NCBI RefSeq assembly: GCF_014206815.1
Contig: NZ_JACHNP010000001.1
Location: forward strand, 400,456 to 464,455
Length of the DNA: 64,000 bases
Direction of reading: 5' to 3'
Origin: Xanthomonas sp. F10
Lineage (GTDB): Bacteria > Pseudomonadota > Gammaproteobacteria > Xanthomonadales > Xanthomonadaceae
The notes beneath the pieces were generated by a model that was not told where the DNA came from, did no database searches, and saw nothing but the letters and a program-made list of their open reading frames with translations. Below are positions 55,312-63,946 of the stretch, in pieces. Each line of letters opens with the position of its first letter. Positions within the stretch are counted from its first letter, which is position 1. A program made the position numbers and the translations under genes.

Positions 55312-56423
55312 CCGGCGCCGATGCCGAGGCCGCGGCGGCCGATTACGCCGCGCAGCTGCAGCGTTTCGCCACACTGCATGCCGGCGGCGACGCGCAGCAA
55401 CTGGCCGACAATGCGCATGCACGCATCGAGGTGCTGCGCGCCGGCGCACTGGCGCTGCCGGTGACGGTCGGCGAGCGCCACCCGGGCAATGCCTGGGTCT
55501 GCTCGCCGCGCACCACGTATGCCGACTATGCCGCCGAGGAAGCGGCGCGGCTGCTGCCCGGCGCGCTGTCCGCACCGGTGCGCGGGCTGTGCGGCGGCAT
55601 CGGCGCGTGGCTGGACTGGGCGAGGATCGATCGCGCGGTCACCCTCAACAACTGGCTGCTGTCCACCAACCTGTATCCGCCGCTGCCGCCGAGCGGCCTG
55701 CGCACGCTGCTGGACGCCGCACGCACGCGCTGGCCCGACCACGCGCTGTGGTTCCGCTCGCTCAACGCGGTGGACACGCCGCAGTGGCTGCACGCGCTGC
55801 AGGCCGAGGGCTTCACCCTGATCGCCAGCCGCCAGGTGTACCTGTACGAGGACTGGCCGCAGCTGCTGCGCCACCGCGACCTGGCGCGCGACCTCAAGCT
55901 GGTCGACCGCCGCGACCTGCAGCGCTGCGGCAACGACGCCATCGGCGAGGCCGATTACCCGCGCATCGCCGCGCTGTATGCGCAGCTGTATCTGGAAAAA
56001 TATTCGCATTGCAATCCGGCCTACCACGCCGGCTTCCTGCGCGCCTGGCACCGCGCCGGGCTGCTGCGCTTCGATGGCTTCCGCGACGCCACCGGGCACC
56101 TGGTGTGCATCACCGGCCTGTTCGGCATCGGCGGCACCGTCACCGCGCCGATCGTCGGCTACGACCTGCGCCTGCCGCAGCGGCTGGCGCTGTACCGCAC
56201 CCTCACCGCCTGCGGCATCGACCATGCGCGACAGTACGGCCAGCGCCTCAACCAGAGCGCCGGCGCCGCCAGCTTCAAGCGCCAGCGCGGCGGCGTGCCG
56301 GTCATCGAATACAGCGCGGTCGATGCGCGCCACCTGCCGTTGCGGCGACGCCAGCCGATCGCCGCGCTCGGCGCGCTGACCCGGGGCATCGGCGTGCCGC
56401 TGATGCGCCGCTACCGGCTGTGA
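55308..56423 (+). CDS. GNAT/FemAB-fold acyltransferase-like protein
   Basis: The 371-residue product has no exact family I can name. The second half (about 200-340) has the look of an acyl-CoA N-acyltransferase fold: ALYAQLYLEKYSHCNPAYHA, GLLRFDGFRDATGHLVCITG and GYDLRLPQRLALYRTLTACG. The first half includes NNWLLSTNLYPPLPPSGL. It may attach an acyl or aminoacyl group to the ligase product. The ATG at 55308 overlaps the ATP-grasp stop by 4 bases, so it is the last gene of the coupled set. Confidence 0.8.
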   Translation: MTGADAEAAAADYAAQLQRFATLHAGGDAQQLADNAHARIEVLRAGALALPVTVGERHPGNAWVCSPRTTYADYAAEEAARLLPGALSAPVRGLCGGIGAWLDWARIDRAVTLNNWLLSTNLYPPLPPSGLRTLLDAARTRWPDHALWFRSLNAVDTPQWLHALQAEGFTLIASRQVYLYEDWPQLLRHRDLARDLKLVDRRDLQRCGNDAIGEADYPRIAALYAQLYLEKYSHCNPAYHAGFLRAWHRAGLLRFDGFRDATGHLVCITGLFGIGGTVTAPIVGYDLRLPQRLALYRTLTACGIDHARQYGQRLNQSAGAASFKRQRGGVPVIEYSAVDARHLPLRRRQPIAALGALTRGIGVPLMRRYRL

Positions 56424-56564
56424 GCGGCGCCGCGCCGCGCGTTTTGCATTCCGTAACCGTTTTCAGCGCAAAACCCGCGTGTTTTGCCGAATGCCGGACG
56501 CACCCGCTGCCTTATACTTTGCTGCACCTGCAACACCCCATCGCCGCTGTGGCCCGGGACATCT

Positions 56565-57752
56565 GTGGAATGGATTGCGCATCTGGCCCATGCCGGCACC
56601 TTGCTGATCGTCAACGCGTTGCTCGCGGCAGTGTCCTCGGCGATGTTCCTGGCGGTGTACGTCACCGGCCGCAAGGAACGTCACGCGCGCAGCCTGTTGC
56701 TGCTGGCGCTGAGCTACGGCGTGTTCGCCCTGGGCTTCGGCACCCTGCTGGCGCCGGCCTGGCACTACATGGCGGACTGGGTCGCGCCCGCCGGCAACGT
56801 CACCCTGGACGTGGCCACCGTACTGACGCTGGTCGCGGTGAACGCCTACCTGCAGCGCCCGCTGCTGCAATGGACGTTGCTGGTACCGGTCACACTGCTG
56901 TGCGCACTGGAACTCTACAGCCTGCACTACGCCGGCCTCGATCACCGGATCATGGTGATCTTCGGCGGCCTGTTGCGCGGCATGCTGACCGTGGCCACGG
57001 CGGTGGTGCTGTGGCGACATGCCGACAGCACGGTGCGCGCGGCGGCGCGCTTCACCGCCGTCTTCCATTTCCTGTGGGCTGGCATGGTGGGACTGCGGGT
57101 GGCCTGGTGGGCCTTCCATCCCGACGTCGACACCAGCTTCGACCCGACCACCAACTTCGGCCTGCTCTCGCGCATCGTGCTGACCGCCAGCATCACGCCC
57201 GGCTTTCTGTGGATGCTGACCCGCGAAATGAACGCGGAACTGACCCGGCACGCCTCGCAGGATCCGCTGACCGGGGTCACCAACCGCCGGGTGATGTGGG
57301 AGCGCGGCGAGGCGGCGACCCTCGATGCCGCACGCCGGCAGGCGTCGATCGCGGTGCTGATGATCGACGTGGACCATTTCAAGTCGATCAACGATCGCTT
57401 CGGTCACGCCGTCGGCGACCAGGTATTGATCGCCATCGCGCAGACACTGGCGCAGCAGATCCGCGTGCCCGACCTGCTGGCGCGCATCGGCGGCGAGGAG
57501 TTCATGGTGCTGGTTCCGCAGGCCGACGAGGCGGGCGTGCGCGATCTCGCCGAACGCCTACGGCGACGCATCGAACAGCAACAGATCGGCGCCGCGCAGG
57601 AGGCGCCGCTGGTGTGCACGGTGAGCATCGGCTATTGCCTGTCGCCAGGCGCGCAAGCGTCCTGGCAGGCCCTGGTGCTGGCGGCGGACCAGGCGCTGTA
57701 CGCGGCCAAGCGCGCCGGCCGCAACCGGATCGCCGGCACCGCCCTCGCATGA
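56565..57752 (+). CDS. Membrane-bound diguanylate cyclase (GGDEF)
   Basis: The 395-residue product has about six N-terminal membrane helices (about 10-215), then a GGDEF domain. It carries the active site GGEEF (309-313), the inhibitory I-site RVPD (R300-D303) five residues before, and LMIDVDHFKSINDRFGHAVGD. It should make cyclic di-GMP under product inhibition. The start is probably GTG at 56565 (reads VEWIAHLAHAGTLL). It follows the five-gene operon by 141 bases and precedes the Rieske gene by 43. Confidence 0.93.
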   Translation: MEWIAHLAHAGTLLIVNALLAAVSSAMFLAVYVTGRKERHARSLLLLALSYGVFALGFGTLLAPAWHYMADWVAPAGNVTLDVATVLTLVAVNAYLQRPLLQWTLLVPVTLLCALELYSLHYAGLDHRIMVIFGGLLRGMLTVATAVVLWRHADSTVRAAARFTAVFHFLWAGMVGLRVAWWAFHPDVDTSFDPTTNFGLLSRIVLTASITPGFLWMLTREMNAELTRHASQDPLTGVTNRRVMWERGEAATLDAARRQASIAVLMIDVDHFKSINDRFGHAVGDQVLIAIAQTLAQQIRVPDLLARIGGEEFMVLVPQADEAGVRDLAERLRRRIEQQQIGAAQEAPLVCTVSIGYCLSPGAQASWQALVLAADQALYAAKRAGRNRIAGTALA

Positions 57753-57795
57753 TCGCTTGCCGTGGACCACACACGATCGCGGCGCTGCGCGCGGC

Positions 57796-58809
57796 ATGAG
57801 CGCCTGGCATCCGTCCCTGTATCGGCAGTGGTTCGCCGTCGCGCCCGCCACGGCGTTGCGACGGCGGCCGCTGGCGGTGTCGGTGATGGACCGGCATGCG
57901 GCGATCGCACGCTGCGCCGACGGCCGCCTGCTGGCGCTGGAAGACCGCTGCCCGCACCGGCACGCGCCGCTGTCGGCCGGCTGCGTCACCGGCGACGGCC
58001 TGTCCTGCCCGTATCACGGCTGGCGCTTCGACCATACCGGCGCCCTGCGCGAGATCCCCGGCCTGCCGCCCGGGCAGACGCCGCCGGCGGTGCGGGTGCG
58101 CGCCTTCGCCGCGCGCGAGCACGACGGGCTGATCTGGCTGCGCCCCGATCCCGAGGGCGCGGACGCGCCGTCGCAGCTGGTGCAGGCACTGCAGCCGTCG
58201 GCGCGTCGCTTCCTGTGGCGCACGCGCTGGGACGCGCACGTGGTCGATGCGCTGGAGAACTTCCTGGATCCGCTGCATACGCATCTGCTGCATCCGGGGC
58301 TGGTGCGACGCGGCGGCGCGCGCACCGCCATGCGCGCCGAACTGCGCCACACCGACGAAGGCTTCCACGTGGACTACCGCGGCGCCGCGGCGCAGAGCGG
58401 CTGGCTGTACCGGCTGTTCGAGTCGCCGCGCATCCTGGAACGCGCGCATTTCGCCGCGCCCGGCAGCGCGCAGATCGAGTACCGCTACGCGCGCGGCGGC
58501 CGCGTGCGGATCAGCCTGCACTTCACCCCGCTCGGCGTACGCAGCACCGATGTCTTCGCCAGCCTGCACGTGGAGGGGCGCTGGGCGCCGGCGTGGGCGG
58601 TGCGCCTGCTGGTGTGGCCGCTGCTGCACCGGGTCGGCGAGCAGGACCGGCGCATGCTCGCGCTGCAGTCGCGCAACCTGCAGCGCTACCCGGGCGCGCG
58701 CGGCGCCTCCACCGCGCTGGACCTGGTGCGCGAACCGCTGCGCCGCTACTGGGAAGGCGACGCGCGACCGACGCCCGGCAGCGGCCACGACGTGGAGATC
58801 ATGCTGTGA
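57796..58809 (+). CDS. Rieske non-heme iron oxygenase
   Basis: The 337-residue enzyme has the Rieske cluster ligands C52/H54 and C71/H74 (in DRCPHRHAPLS and LSCPYHGWRFDH). The mononuclear iron motif is N155-x-x-D158-x-x-H161-x(4)-H166 (in DALENFLDPLHTHLLHPG). It resembles the VanA/PaO/KSH-type monooxygenases, which hydroxylate or demethylate ring compounds. No ferredoxin or reductase gene is adjacent. The ATG at 57796 is chosen. Its 3' end overlaps the convergent EAL gene by 11 bases. Confidence 0.93.
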   Translation: MSAWHPSLYRQWFAVAPATALRRRPLAVSVMDRHAAIARCADGRLLALEDRCPHRHAPLSAGCVTGDGLSCPYHGWRFDHTGALREIPGLPPGQTPPAVRVRAFAAREHDGLIWLRPDPEGADAPSQLVQALQPSARRFLWRTRWDAHVVDALENFLDPLHTHLLHPGLVRRGGARTAMRAELRHTDEGFHVDYRGAAAQSGWLYRLFESPRILERAHFAAPGSAQIEYRYARGGRVRISLHFTPLGVRSTDVFASLHVEGRWAPAWAVRLLVWPLLHRVGEQDRRMLALQSRNLQRYPGARGASTALDLVREPLRRYWEGDARPTPGSGHDVEIML

Positions 58810-61774
58810 CCGCGCCGAGCCGCTGCAGCACCTCCGCCAGCGGGGCCGGACGCCCGAGCAGATAGCCCTGCACGCCGCCGCAGCCGTGCGCACGCAGCCA
58901 GCGCAACTGGCTGTCGGTTTCCACGCCCTCGGCGACCACGTCCAGCCCCAGGCAATGGCCCAGGGTCAGCAGCGCCTGGCAGATCGAGGCGTTGCGCGGA
59001 TCGCGGTCCACCTCGGCGACGAAACTGCGGTCGATCTTCAGCGTGTCCAGCGGCAGATCGCGCAGATACGCCATGCTGGAGAAGCCGGTGCCGACATCGT
59101 CCAGGGCCACGCGCACACCCAGCGCGCGCAGTTGTCGCAGCACGTCGCCGGCCTGCTGCGGCTGCCGCATCAGGCTGCTCTCGGTCAGCTCCAGCTGCAG
59201 GCCGTTGGCGGCCAGCCCGGCCTCGGCGCAGGCCTGTGCCAGATCGGCGACCAGGTCGCCATCGAAGAACTGCAGCGCCGACACGTTCACCGCCACCGGC
59301 AGGTCCGGCCATCCGTGGTCCACCAGTGCGCGGCGCGCGCGCGCCGCGGCGCGCAGCACCCAGCGCCCGAGCGGCAGGATCAGCCCGGTGTCCTCGCACA
59401 ACTGGATGAACGCATCCGGCGCAATGAAGCTGCCATCGGCCTGCGGCCAGCGGACCAGGGCCTCGAGTTCGCGCGGCGCACTGTTGCCGGCCTGCATGAT
59501 CGGCTGGAAATACAGCTCGAATTCCTGGCGCTCGATCGCCTGCTGGAGACGTCCGGCCAGGCGAAGGCGTTCGGCGGTGCGTGCCGCCATGCCGCGGTCG
59601 AAGCGCACCAGGCTGCGCCCCTCGGCCTGTGCCGCGTGCGCGGCCTGCGCGGCGCTGCCGATCGCCTCGTCGGCGTCGGCGGCATCGTCCGGACACAGCG
59701 CCACGCCGATGTGCGCCTGCAGTTGCTGGGCGAACTCGCCGCCCTGCACCGGCGCGTGCAGCGCCTCCTGCAGCGCCTGCAACGCCTGCGGCAGGGCCTG
59801 CGGGTCCAGGATCGCCAGCACGAAGTCCTGCGCCGGCTGATGCGCACTCAGGCCGAAGCACTCGCCAAGCGCGCGAATGCGCGCGGCCACCGCGTTGCGC
59901 ACCGCATCGCCCGCGGCGCGCCCCAGGGTGTCGCCGATCAGGGCCAGGCCACGCACCTGCACGTAGGCGATGGCATAGCCCGCCCGCTGCGCGCGCAAGG
60001 CGTCGGCCAGCGCGTTCGGCTTGAGCAGGCCGGTGCTGAAGTCGTGGCGCGCCAGGTAGGCCAGTTCGCGTTCGTGGGCCACGCGCTCGGTGACGTCCTC
60101 GGCCAAGATCAGCCGCGCCGGCACGCCGCCGAACTCCAGGTCGGCACTGTGGACGCACACCGACAGCAGGCTGCCGTCCTTGCGCCGATGGGTCCACACG
60201 CTCGGCGCGTCGAAGCCCTCGCGCGGCTTGCGCACGTCCTGCAGCAAGCGTTCTGCATCCTCCGCCGGACGCAGATCGCGCAGATCCATCGCCAGGAATT
60301 CCTCGCGGCTGTAGCCGTACTGGCGCACCGCGGCCTGGTTCACTTCCAGGAAGCGCAGGCTATCCACCGCGAACACCCAATACGGCAGCGGATTGCGATC
60401 GAACACCAGCCGGAACTGGCGCTCGGCATCGAGCAGGCGCGCCTGCGCATGCAGCCGGTCGCTGACATCCTGTACCGCACCGGTCATGCACATTCCTGTG
60501 CGGGTACGCACCAGCGCGCCACGCGCGGCCAACCAGCGCAGGCGCCCATCAGGCAGATGCATGCGGTAGACGGTGTTGTAGTCCGCGCGGCCCTGCGCGG
60601 CGTCCTCGAACAGCTGCGTCACCCGCGCGCGATCGGCGTCGTGGATCCGCTCCAGGAACGCCTCGATCGGCAACTGCATGCGCTGCAGGCCGAACATCGC
60701 GCCGGTCGGCTCGGACAGGCGCAGCACGCGCTCGGCGATGTCCACGCGCCAGGTCCCGATGCCGCCCATGCCGTGGGCCAGGCGCAGATCCTCGTCGCCG
60801 CGGCGCAGGCGCTGCAGCAGATGGCGCTGGCGCCGCTCGGCACGGCGCAGGCTGCCGAGCAGATAGGCCAGGCCGAGCAGGTACAGCACGTACACCAGCG
60901 CCGCCGCCGCGGCGAACCACCACCAGCCGGACAGCGTTTCGCGCAGCCCCACGCCGGCCACCGCCAGCAAGGGATGCGCGCCGCCACCACTCAGCGCCAG
61001 AATCCGCGGCGTGCGGTCGAAGACATCGCGGTGCAGACCCAGCGCGCCGCCGTGCGGCATCGGCTGCGCGAGTGCCGGCGGCAGCCGCGGCTGGCTGGCC
61101 GCAAGCGGGCGGCTGGCGGCCAGCAGCCTGCCCTGCGCGTCGGTCAGGGCGACGATGCCGTCGCGCCCGCTGTCGGTGCCTTGCACGATGCGCTGCAGCG
61201 CGGCCACCCGCCATTGCGCCTCCACCCAGCCGTCCGTTCCCCAGGGCACGGCCACCCGCACCACTGCCGTGCCGTCGGCCAGGCGCAGCGGCGGGCTCAC
61301 GCAGATCCGATCGCCGCAGCGCCCACGTTGCCGCCAGGCGCGCAGTTGCGCATCGCCGGCGCCACCGAAGCGGCGTTGGCCAGTCGCATCCAGCAAGGCC
61401 ACGTCGCGCAGTTCCGGGTGCCGTGCCAGCAGGCCGTGCAGCGACGCGGCAATCAGTTCTGGCGCGCGCACCGGCGCCTCCGTCAGCAGCGCTTGCGCGC
61501 TCAAGCCTTCGCCATGCAGGGCCTGGCCAAGATTGTCCAGTTGCAACTGCAGCAGGCGGTCGGTGCCGGTGGCCAGCGCCAGGCTCTGGCGCTGCGCCGC
61601 GGCCAGGCGGTTGTGGCGGTCCTGCGCCAGCACCAGTACCAGCCCAACGGCCAGCAGCACCGCCAGCGCCAGGCCCCAGGTCGCGATCGCCCGCAGTGGC
61701 GCGCGCGTGACGCGCCGCAGGCTGTGCCGAAAGCGACGGTCGCGCTTCCTGTCGGCGAGCGGCTTCTGCAGCAT
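58799..61774 (-). CDS. Membrane PAS-GGDEF(degenerate)-EAL phosphodiesterase
   Basis: The 991-residue sensor has a membrane helix (about 30-50), a periplasmic sensing region (about 51-283), a second helix (284-306), two PAS domains (about 335-440 and 450-565), a GGDEF domain lacking its signature (HQPAQDFVL in its place), and an EAL domain (about 740-985). The EAL domain keeps ELEALVRW, VNVSALQF, ELTESSL, DDVGTGFSS and VAEGVET, so cyclic di-GMP hydrolysis is likely. The ATG at 61774 is clear. It is convergent with, and overlaps, the Rieske gene. Confidence 0.93.
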   Translation of the reverse strand: MLQKPLADRKRDRRFRHSLRRVTRAPLRAIATWGLALAVLLAVGLVLVLAQDRHNRLAAAQRQSLALATGTDRLLQLQLDNLGQALHGEGLSAQALLTEAPVRAPELIAASLHGLLARHPELRDVALLDATGQRRFGGAGDAQLRAWRQRGRCGDRICVSPPLRLADGTAVVRVAVPWGTDGWVEAQWRVAALQRIVQGTDSGRDGIVALTDAQGRLLAASRPLAASQPRLPPALAQPMPHGGALGLHRDVFDRTPRILALSGGGAHPLLAVAGVGLRETLSGWWWFAAAAALVYVLYLLGLAYLLGSLRRAERRQRHLLQRLRRGDEDLRLAHGMGGIGTWRVDIAERVLRLSEPTGAMFGLQRMQLPIEAFLERIHDADRARVTQLFEDAAQGRADYNTVYRMHLPDGRLRWLAARGALVRTRTGMCMTGAVQDVSDRLHAQARLLDAERQFRLVFDRNPLPYWVFAVDSLRFLEVNQAAVRQYGYSREEFLAMDLRDLRPAEDAERLLQDVRKPREGFDAPSVWTHRRKDGSLLSVCVHSADLEFGGVPARLILAEDVTERVAHERELAYLARHDFSTGLLKPNALADALRAQRAGYAIAYVQVRGLALIGDTLGRAAGDAVRNAVAARIRALGECFGLSAHQPAQDFVLAILDPQALPQALQALQEALHAPVQGGEFAQQLQAHIGVALCPDDAADADEAIGSAAQAAHAAQAEGRSLVRFDRGMAARTAERLRLAGRLQQAIERQEFELYFQPIMQAGNSAPRELEALVRWPQADGSFIAPDAFIQLCEDTGLILPLGRWVLRAAARARRALVDHGWPDLPVAVNVSALQFFDGDLVADLAQACAEAGLAANGLQLELTESSLMRQPQQAGDVLRQLRALGVRVALDDVGTGFSSMAYLRDLPLDTLKIDRSFVAEVDRDPRNASICQALLTLGHCLGLDVVAEGVETDSQLRWLRAHGCGGVQGYLLGRPAPLAEVLQRLGAVTA

Positions 61775-61876
61775 CGGGAGTGGGAACGGGCGGAAGATGC
61801 TGGTTACAGCGGCCTGGGACCGGCGATCTTGACCACGTGTGACGCGATGCTGGGTTCAGCGATGCGGATAAACCAT

Positions 61877-62803
61877 TCAGTCCACTACGGGCCACTGCGC
61901 CAACTGCTGCGTCGGCAGGCCGACGCGGCGGCAGGCACGCGCGGCGATGCCGTCGTGCAGCGCGACGCGGAACAGCGGCGCCACCTGCTGCAGCAACCAG
62001 GCCGGGACCGCCGGGCCGGTGCGCTGCAGCCGCGCCTGCCGCAGCATGGCGCTGGCCCACGGCGGCAACAACGCCGCGCCGGCGCCCAGGAACAGTTCGC
62101 GCGACAGTCCGGGGGCGGGCACCGGCAGGCGCAGGCCGGCCAGCACCGCCAGCACCTCGCGCGACCGCGCATCCACCCGCAACTGCGGCCGCTGCCGGTC
62201 GAAATAGGCCAGCACCGCCGCCTCGCTGGCCGGGACTTCGCATGCGCCCAGCGCCTCGGCGACGCGCCGCCCTTCGTCGTAGTAGCGGTCGGCGATCGCG
62301 ACGGGGACCGCGCGGCAGTAGCGGCGGTAGCCCTGCAGGAAGCCGTAGGCCTCGGTCACGTGCACCCAGGTCAGCAGCGCCGGATCGTCGGCGGCATAGG
62401 CGCGCCCGTCGGGTGTGTGGCCGCGCACGCGGGCATGGATCGCGCGGACCCGGGCGATCTGGCGCTGCGCCGCGTCCGTAGGCGCGTAGCTGGTGGCGGC
62501 GACGAACTGGGTGGTGCGGCGCAGGCGCCCGACCAGGTCCTCGCGGAAGTTGGAATGGTCGTAGACCCCGGCCAGCGCCAACGGGTGCAGGGTCTGCAGC
62601 AACAACGCGCACAGCCCGCCGGCCAGCATCCCGGGAAACTCGGCATGGATGCGCCAGGTGACGCTGTCCGGGCCGAACAGACCGATGTCGCCGAGCGGCT
62701 GGTCGTAATCGATGGCATCGCGCTCGCGCGGGAACGCGCCCAGCACCCAGCGACGGAGCTGGGTGGTGGCCGGAGCGGAGAGGGTGCGCAGCAACGAAGG
62801 CAT
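61877..62803 (-). CDS. MpaB-like oxygenase (DUF2236)
   Basis: The 308-residue product matches the DUF2236/oxygenase MpaB family: DSVTWRIHAEFPGMLAGGLC near the start, then LQTLHPLALAGVYDHSNF, then LLTWVHVTEAYGFLQGYRRY. The histidines in TLHPLA, YDHSNF and TWVHVTEA are the heme-ligand candidates of the family. Members cleave or oxidise polyisoprenoid and other lipid substrates; the specificity here is unknown. The ATG at 62803 is chosen. It lies 102 bases upstream of the EAL gene in the same direction. Confidence 0.9.
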   Translation of the reverse strand: MPSLLRTLSAPATTQLRRWVLGAFPRERDAIDYDQPLGDIGLFGPDSVTWRIHAEFPGMLAGGLCALLLQTLHPLALAGVYDHSNFREDLVGRLRRTTQFVAATSYAPTDAAQRQIARVRAIHARVRGHTPDGRAYAADDPALLTWVHVTEAYGFLQGYRRYCRAVPVAIADRYYDEGRRVAEALGACEVPASEAAVLAYFDRQRPQLRVDARSREVLAVLAGLRLPVPAPGLSRELFLGAGAALLPPWASAMLRQARLQRTGPAVPAWLLQQVAPLFRVALHDGIAARACRRVGLPTQQLAQWPVVD

Positions 62804-62977
62804 GCGCCGATGCTAGCGGAGACGGCGCGAGCGCCGTGCGATGGCGTATGGCGCACACCGGCCGCGCCGCATGTGCGACCGCAGCATGCACTTTGCGGCC
62901 GCTGTGCTAGAAAGAAGCTGCCTCAAGATCGCCCGCCGACGTTCCGCGTCCGTCACCGCATCTGCAAGGAGCCCGTC

Positions 62978-63595
62978 ATGTTCGCATTGTTCAAAGGCTT
63001 GGGATTGCTGCTCGAGGACAACGCGCTGCACCAGCGCTCGTTTCCCGAACAGGTCGCGCACTGGCAGCACAAGAGCGAGGCGCAGATCCGCGACGAGGTG
63101 GCATTGCTGGCCAAGGCCAAGCAGCAGTGGCTGGTGGCCTCGATCATCGGCTGGCAGGCGATCTCGCTGATCCTGCTCGGCGTGATCACCGCGCAGCTGT
63201 GGCAACACGACTACCACCTGACCTTCTCGCGCATCGTCATCGTGGTCACCTCGTGGGTGGCGATCCTGTTCGTGATCTGGTTCATCGCCAACATGTTCGA
63301 CCGCACCGCCGGCTTCGAGCGCTGGCTCACCGCGTTCAACAGCCGCGAGCCGCTCTCCGCCGATGCCGACACCGTGGAATGCGTGGCCGACGCGTTGAAC
63401 ATGGCACGCAAGTACCCGGAGATCCTCGCCTACAAGCGCGAGGTGGTGGCCAACCGCGAACTGCGCCACGAGGACATCCGGATCATGCGCGAGATGGGCC
63501 GCATCCGCCTGCATGCCGAACTGGTCGCCTCGCTGATCCAGTTCGAAGGCACCCCGCCCGGCGGCCAGCCCGGCGTGTTCCGCGTCGCCGGCTGA
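62978..63595 (+). CDS. Conserved membrane protein, unknown
   Basis: The 205-residue product has a soluble start (ALHQRSFPEQVAHWQHKSEA), two adjacent membrane helices (SIIGWQAISLILLGVITAQL and SRIVIVVTSWVAILFVIWFI) and a helical cytoplasmic tail (DALNMARKYPEILAYKREVV). I do not recognise the family. The ATG at 62978 has AAGGAG upstream. It is divergent from the MpaB-like gene. Confidence 0.78.
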   Translation: MFALFKGLGLLLEDNALHQRSFPEQVAHWQHKSEAQIRDEVALLAKAKQQWLVASIIGWQAISLILLGVITAQLWQHDYHLTFSRIVIVVTSWVAILFVIWFIANMFDRTAGFERWLTAFNSREPLSADADTVECVADALNMARKYPEILAYKREVVANRELRHEDIRIMREMGRIRLHAELVASLIQFEGTPPGGQPGVFRVAG

Positions 63596-63946
63596 GCCCG
63601 CGCCGCACGCACGCCACGCGCGCCATCTGCTCGATGGCGCGGCGAAGATCTGCGACCAACGCGACCGCATTATGCGGTCGCCGTCGCGCACACGAGTGGC
63701 CAAGCATCTGCGGCGCACGCTGCTGCGCATCCCACTGGCGCCCATGAGCGCCAGGCTGTACTGGCGTGCAGCATCACCGCGATGCCGGCCGCCTGCCGCG
63801 TCTCCATCCCTGACCATCGACCACCGGGTCACCGCGACACGCCCGATGCGGCCGGCGGAGGCCCGAGTTCGCGGCCACGGGCATTCCCAACGATCGCTTC
63901 GCGAAATATAATCATTCTCGATTAGAACTTTCAGCCCCCGGTCTCG
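63596..63946. other. Intergenic region with two hairpins
   Basis: I see no gene in these 351 bases. Two perfect 9-bp hairpins follow the membrane-protein gene: 63619-63641 (CGCGCCATC/GATGGCGCG) and 63661-63681 (GCGACCGCA/TGCGGTCGC). Neither has a T-run, but together they may end transcription. The right end is AT-rich and holds a Fur-box-like sequence. Confidence 0.6.
63907..63925. promoter_or_regulatory. Fur-box-like operator
   Basis: The sequence TATAATCATTCTCGATTAG resembles one and a half units of the Fur consensus (GATAATnATTATC type) within an AT-rich stretch. It lies 22 bases before the ATG at 63947. Iron repression of that gene is inferred. Confidence 0.5.

Noticed and set aside
51297-56423. 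Xanthomonadin pigment or DSF signal cluster
   Set aside because: No acyl carrier protein, dehydratase, halogenase or RpfF-type crotonase gene is present.
58247-63595. A 1782-codon open frame on the plus strand
   Set aside because: It runs opposite to the EAL and MpaB-like genes and has the Arg/Ala/Gln/His-rich composition of shadow frames in high-G+C DNA. Only its last 206 codons, from 62978, are a real gene.
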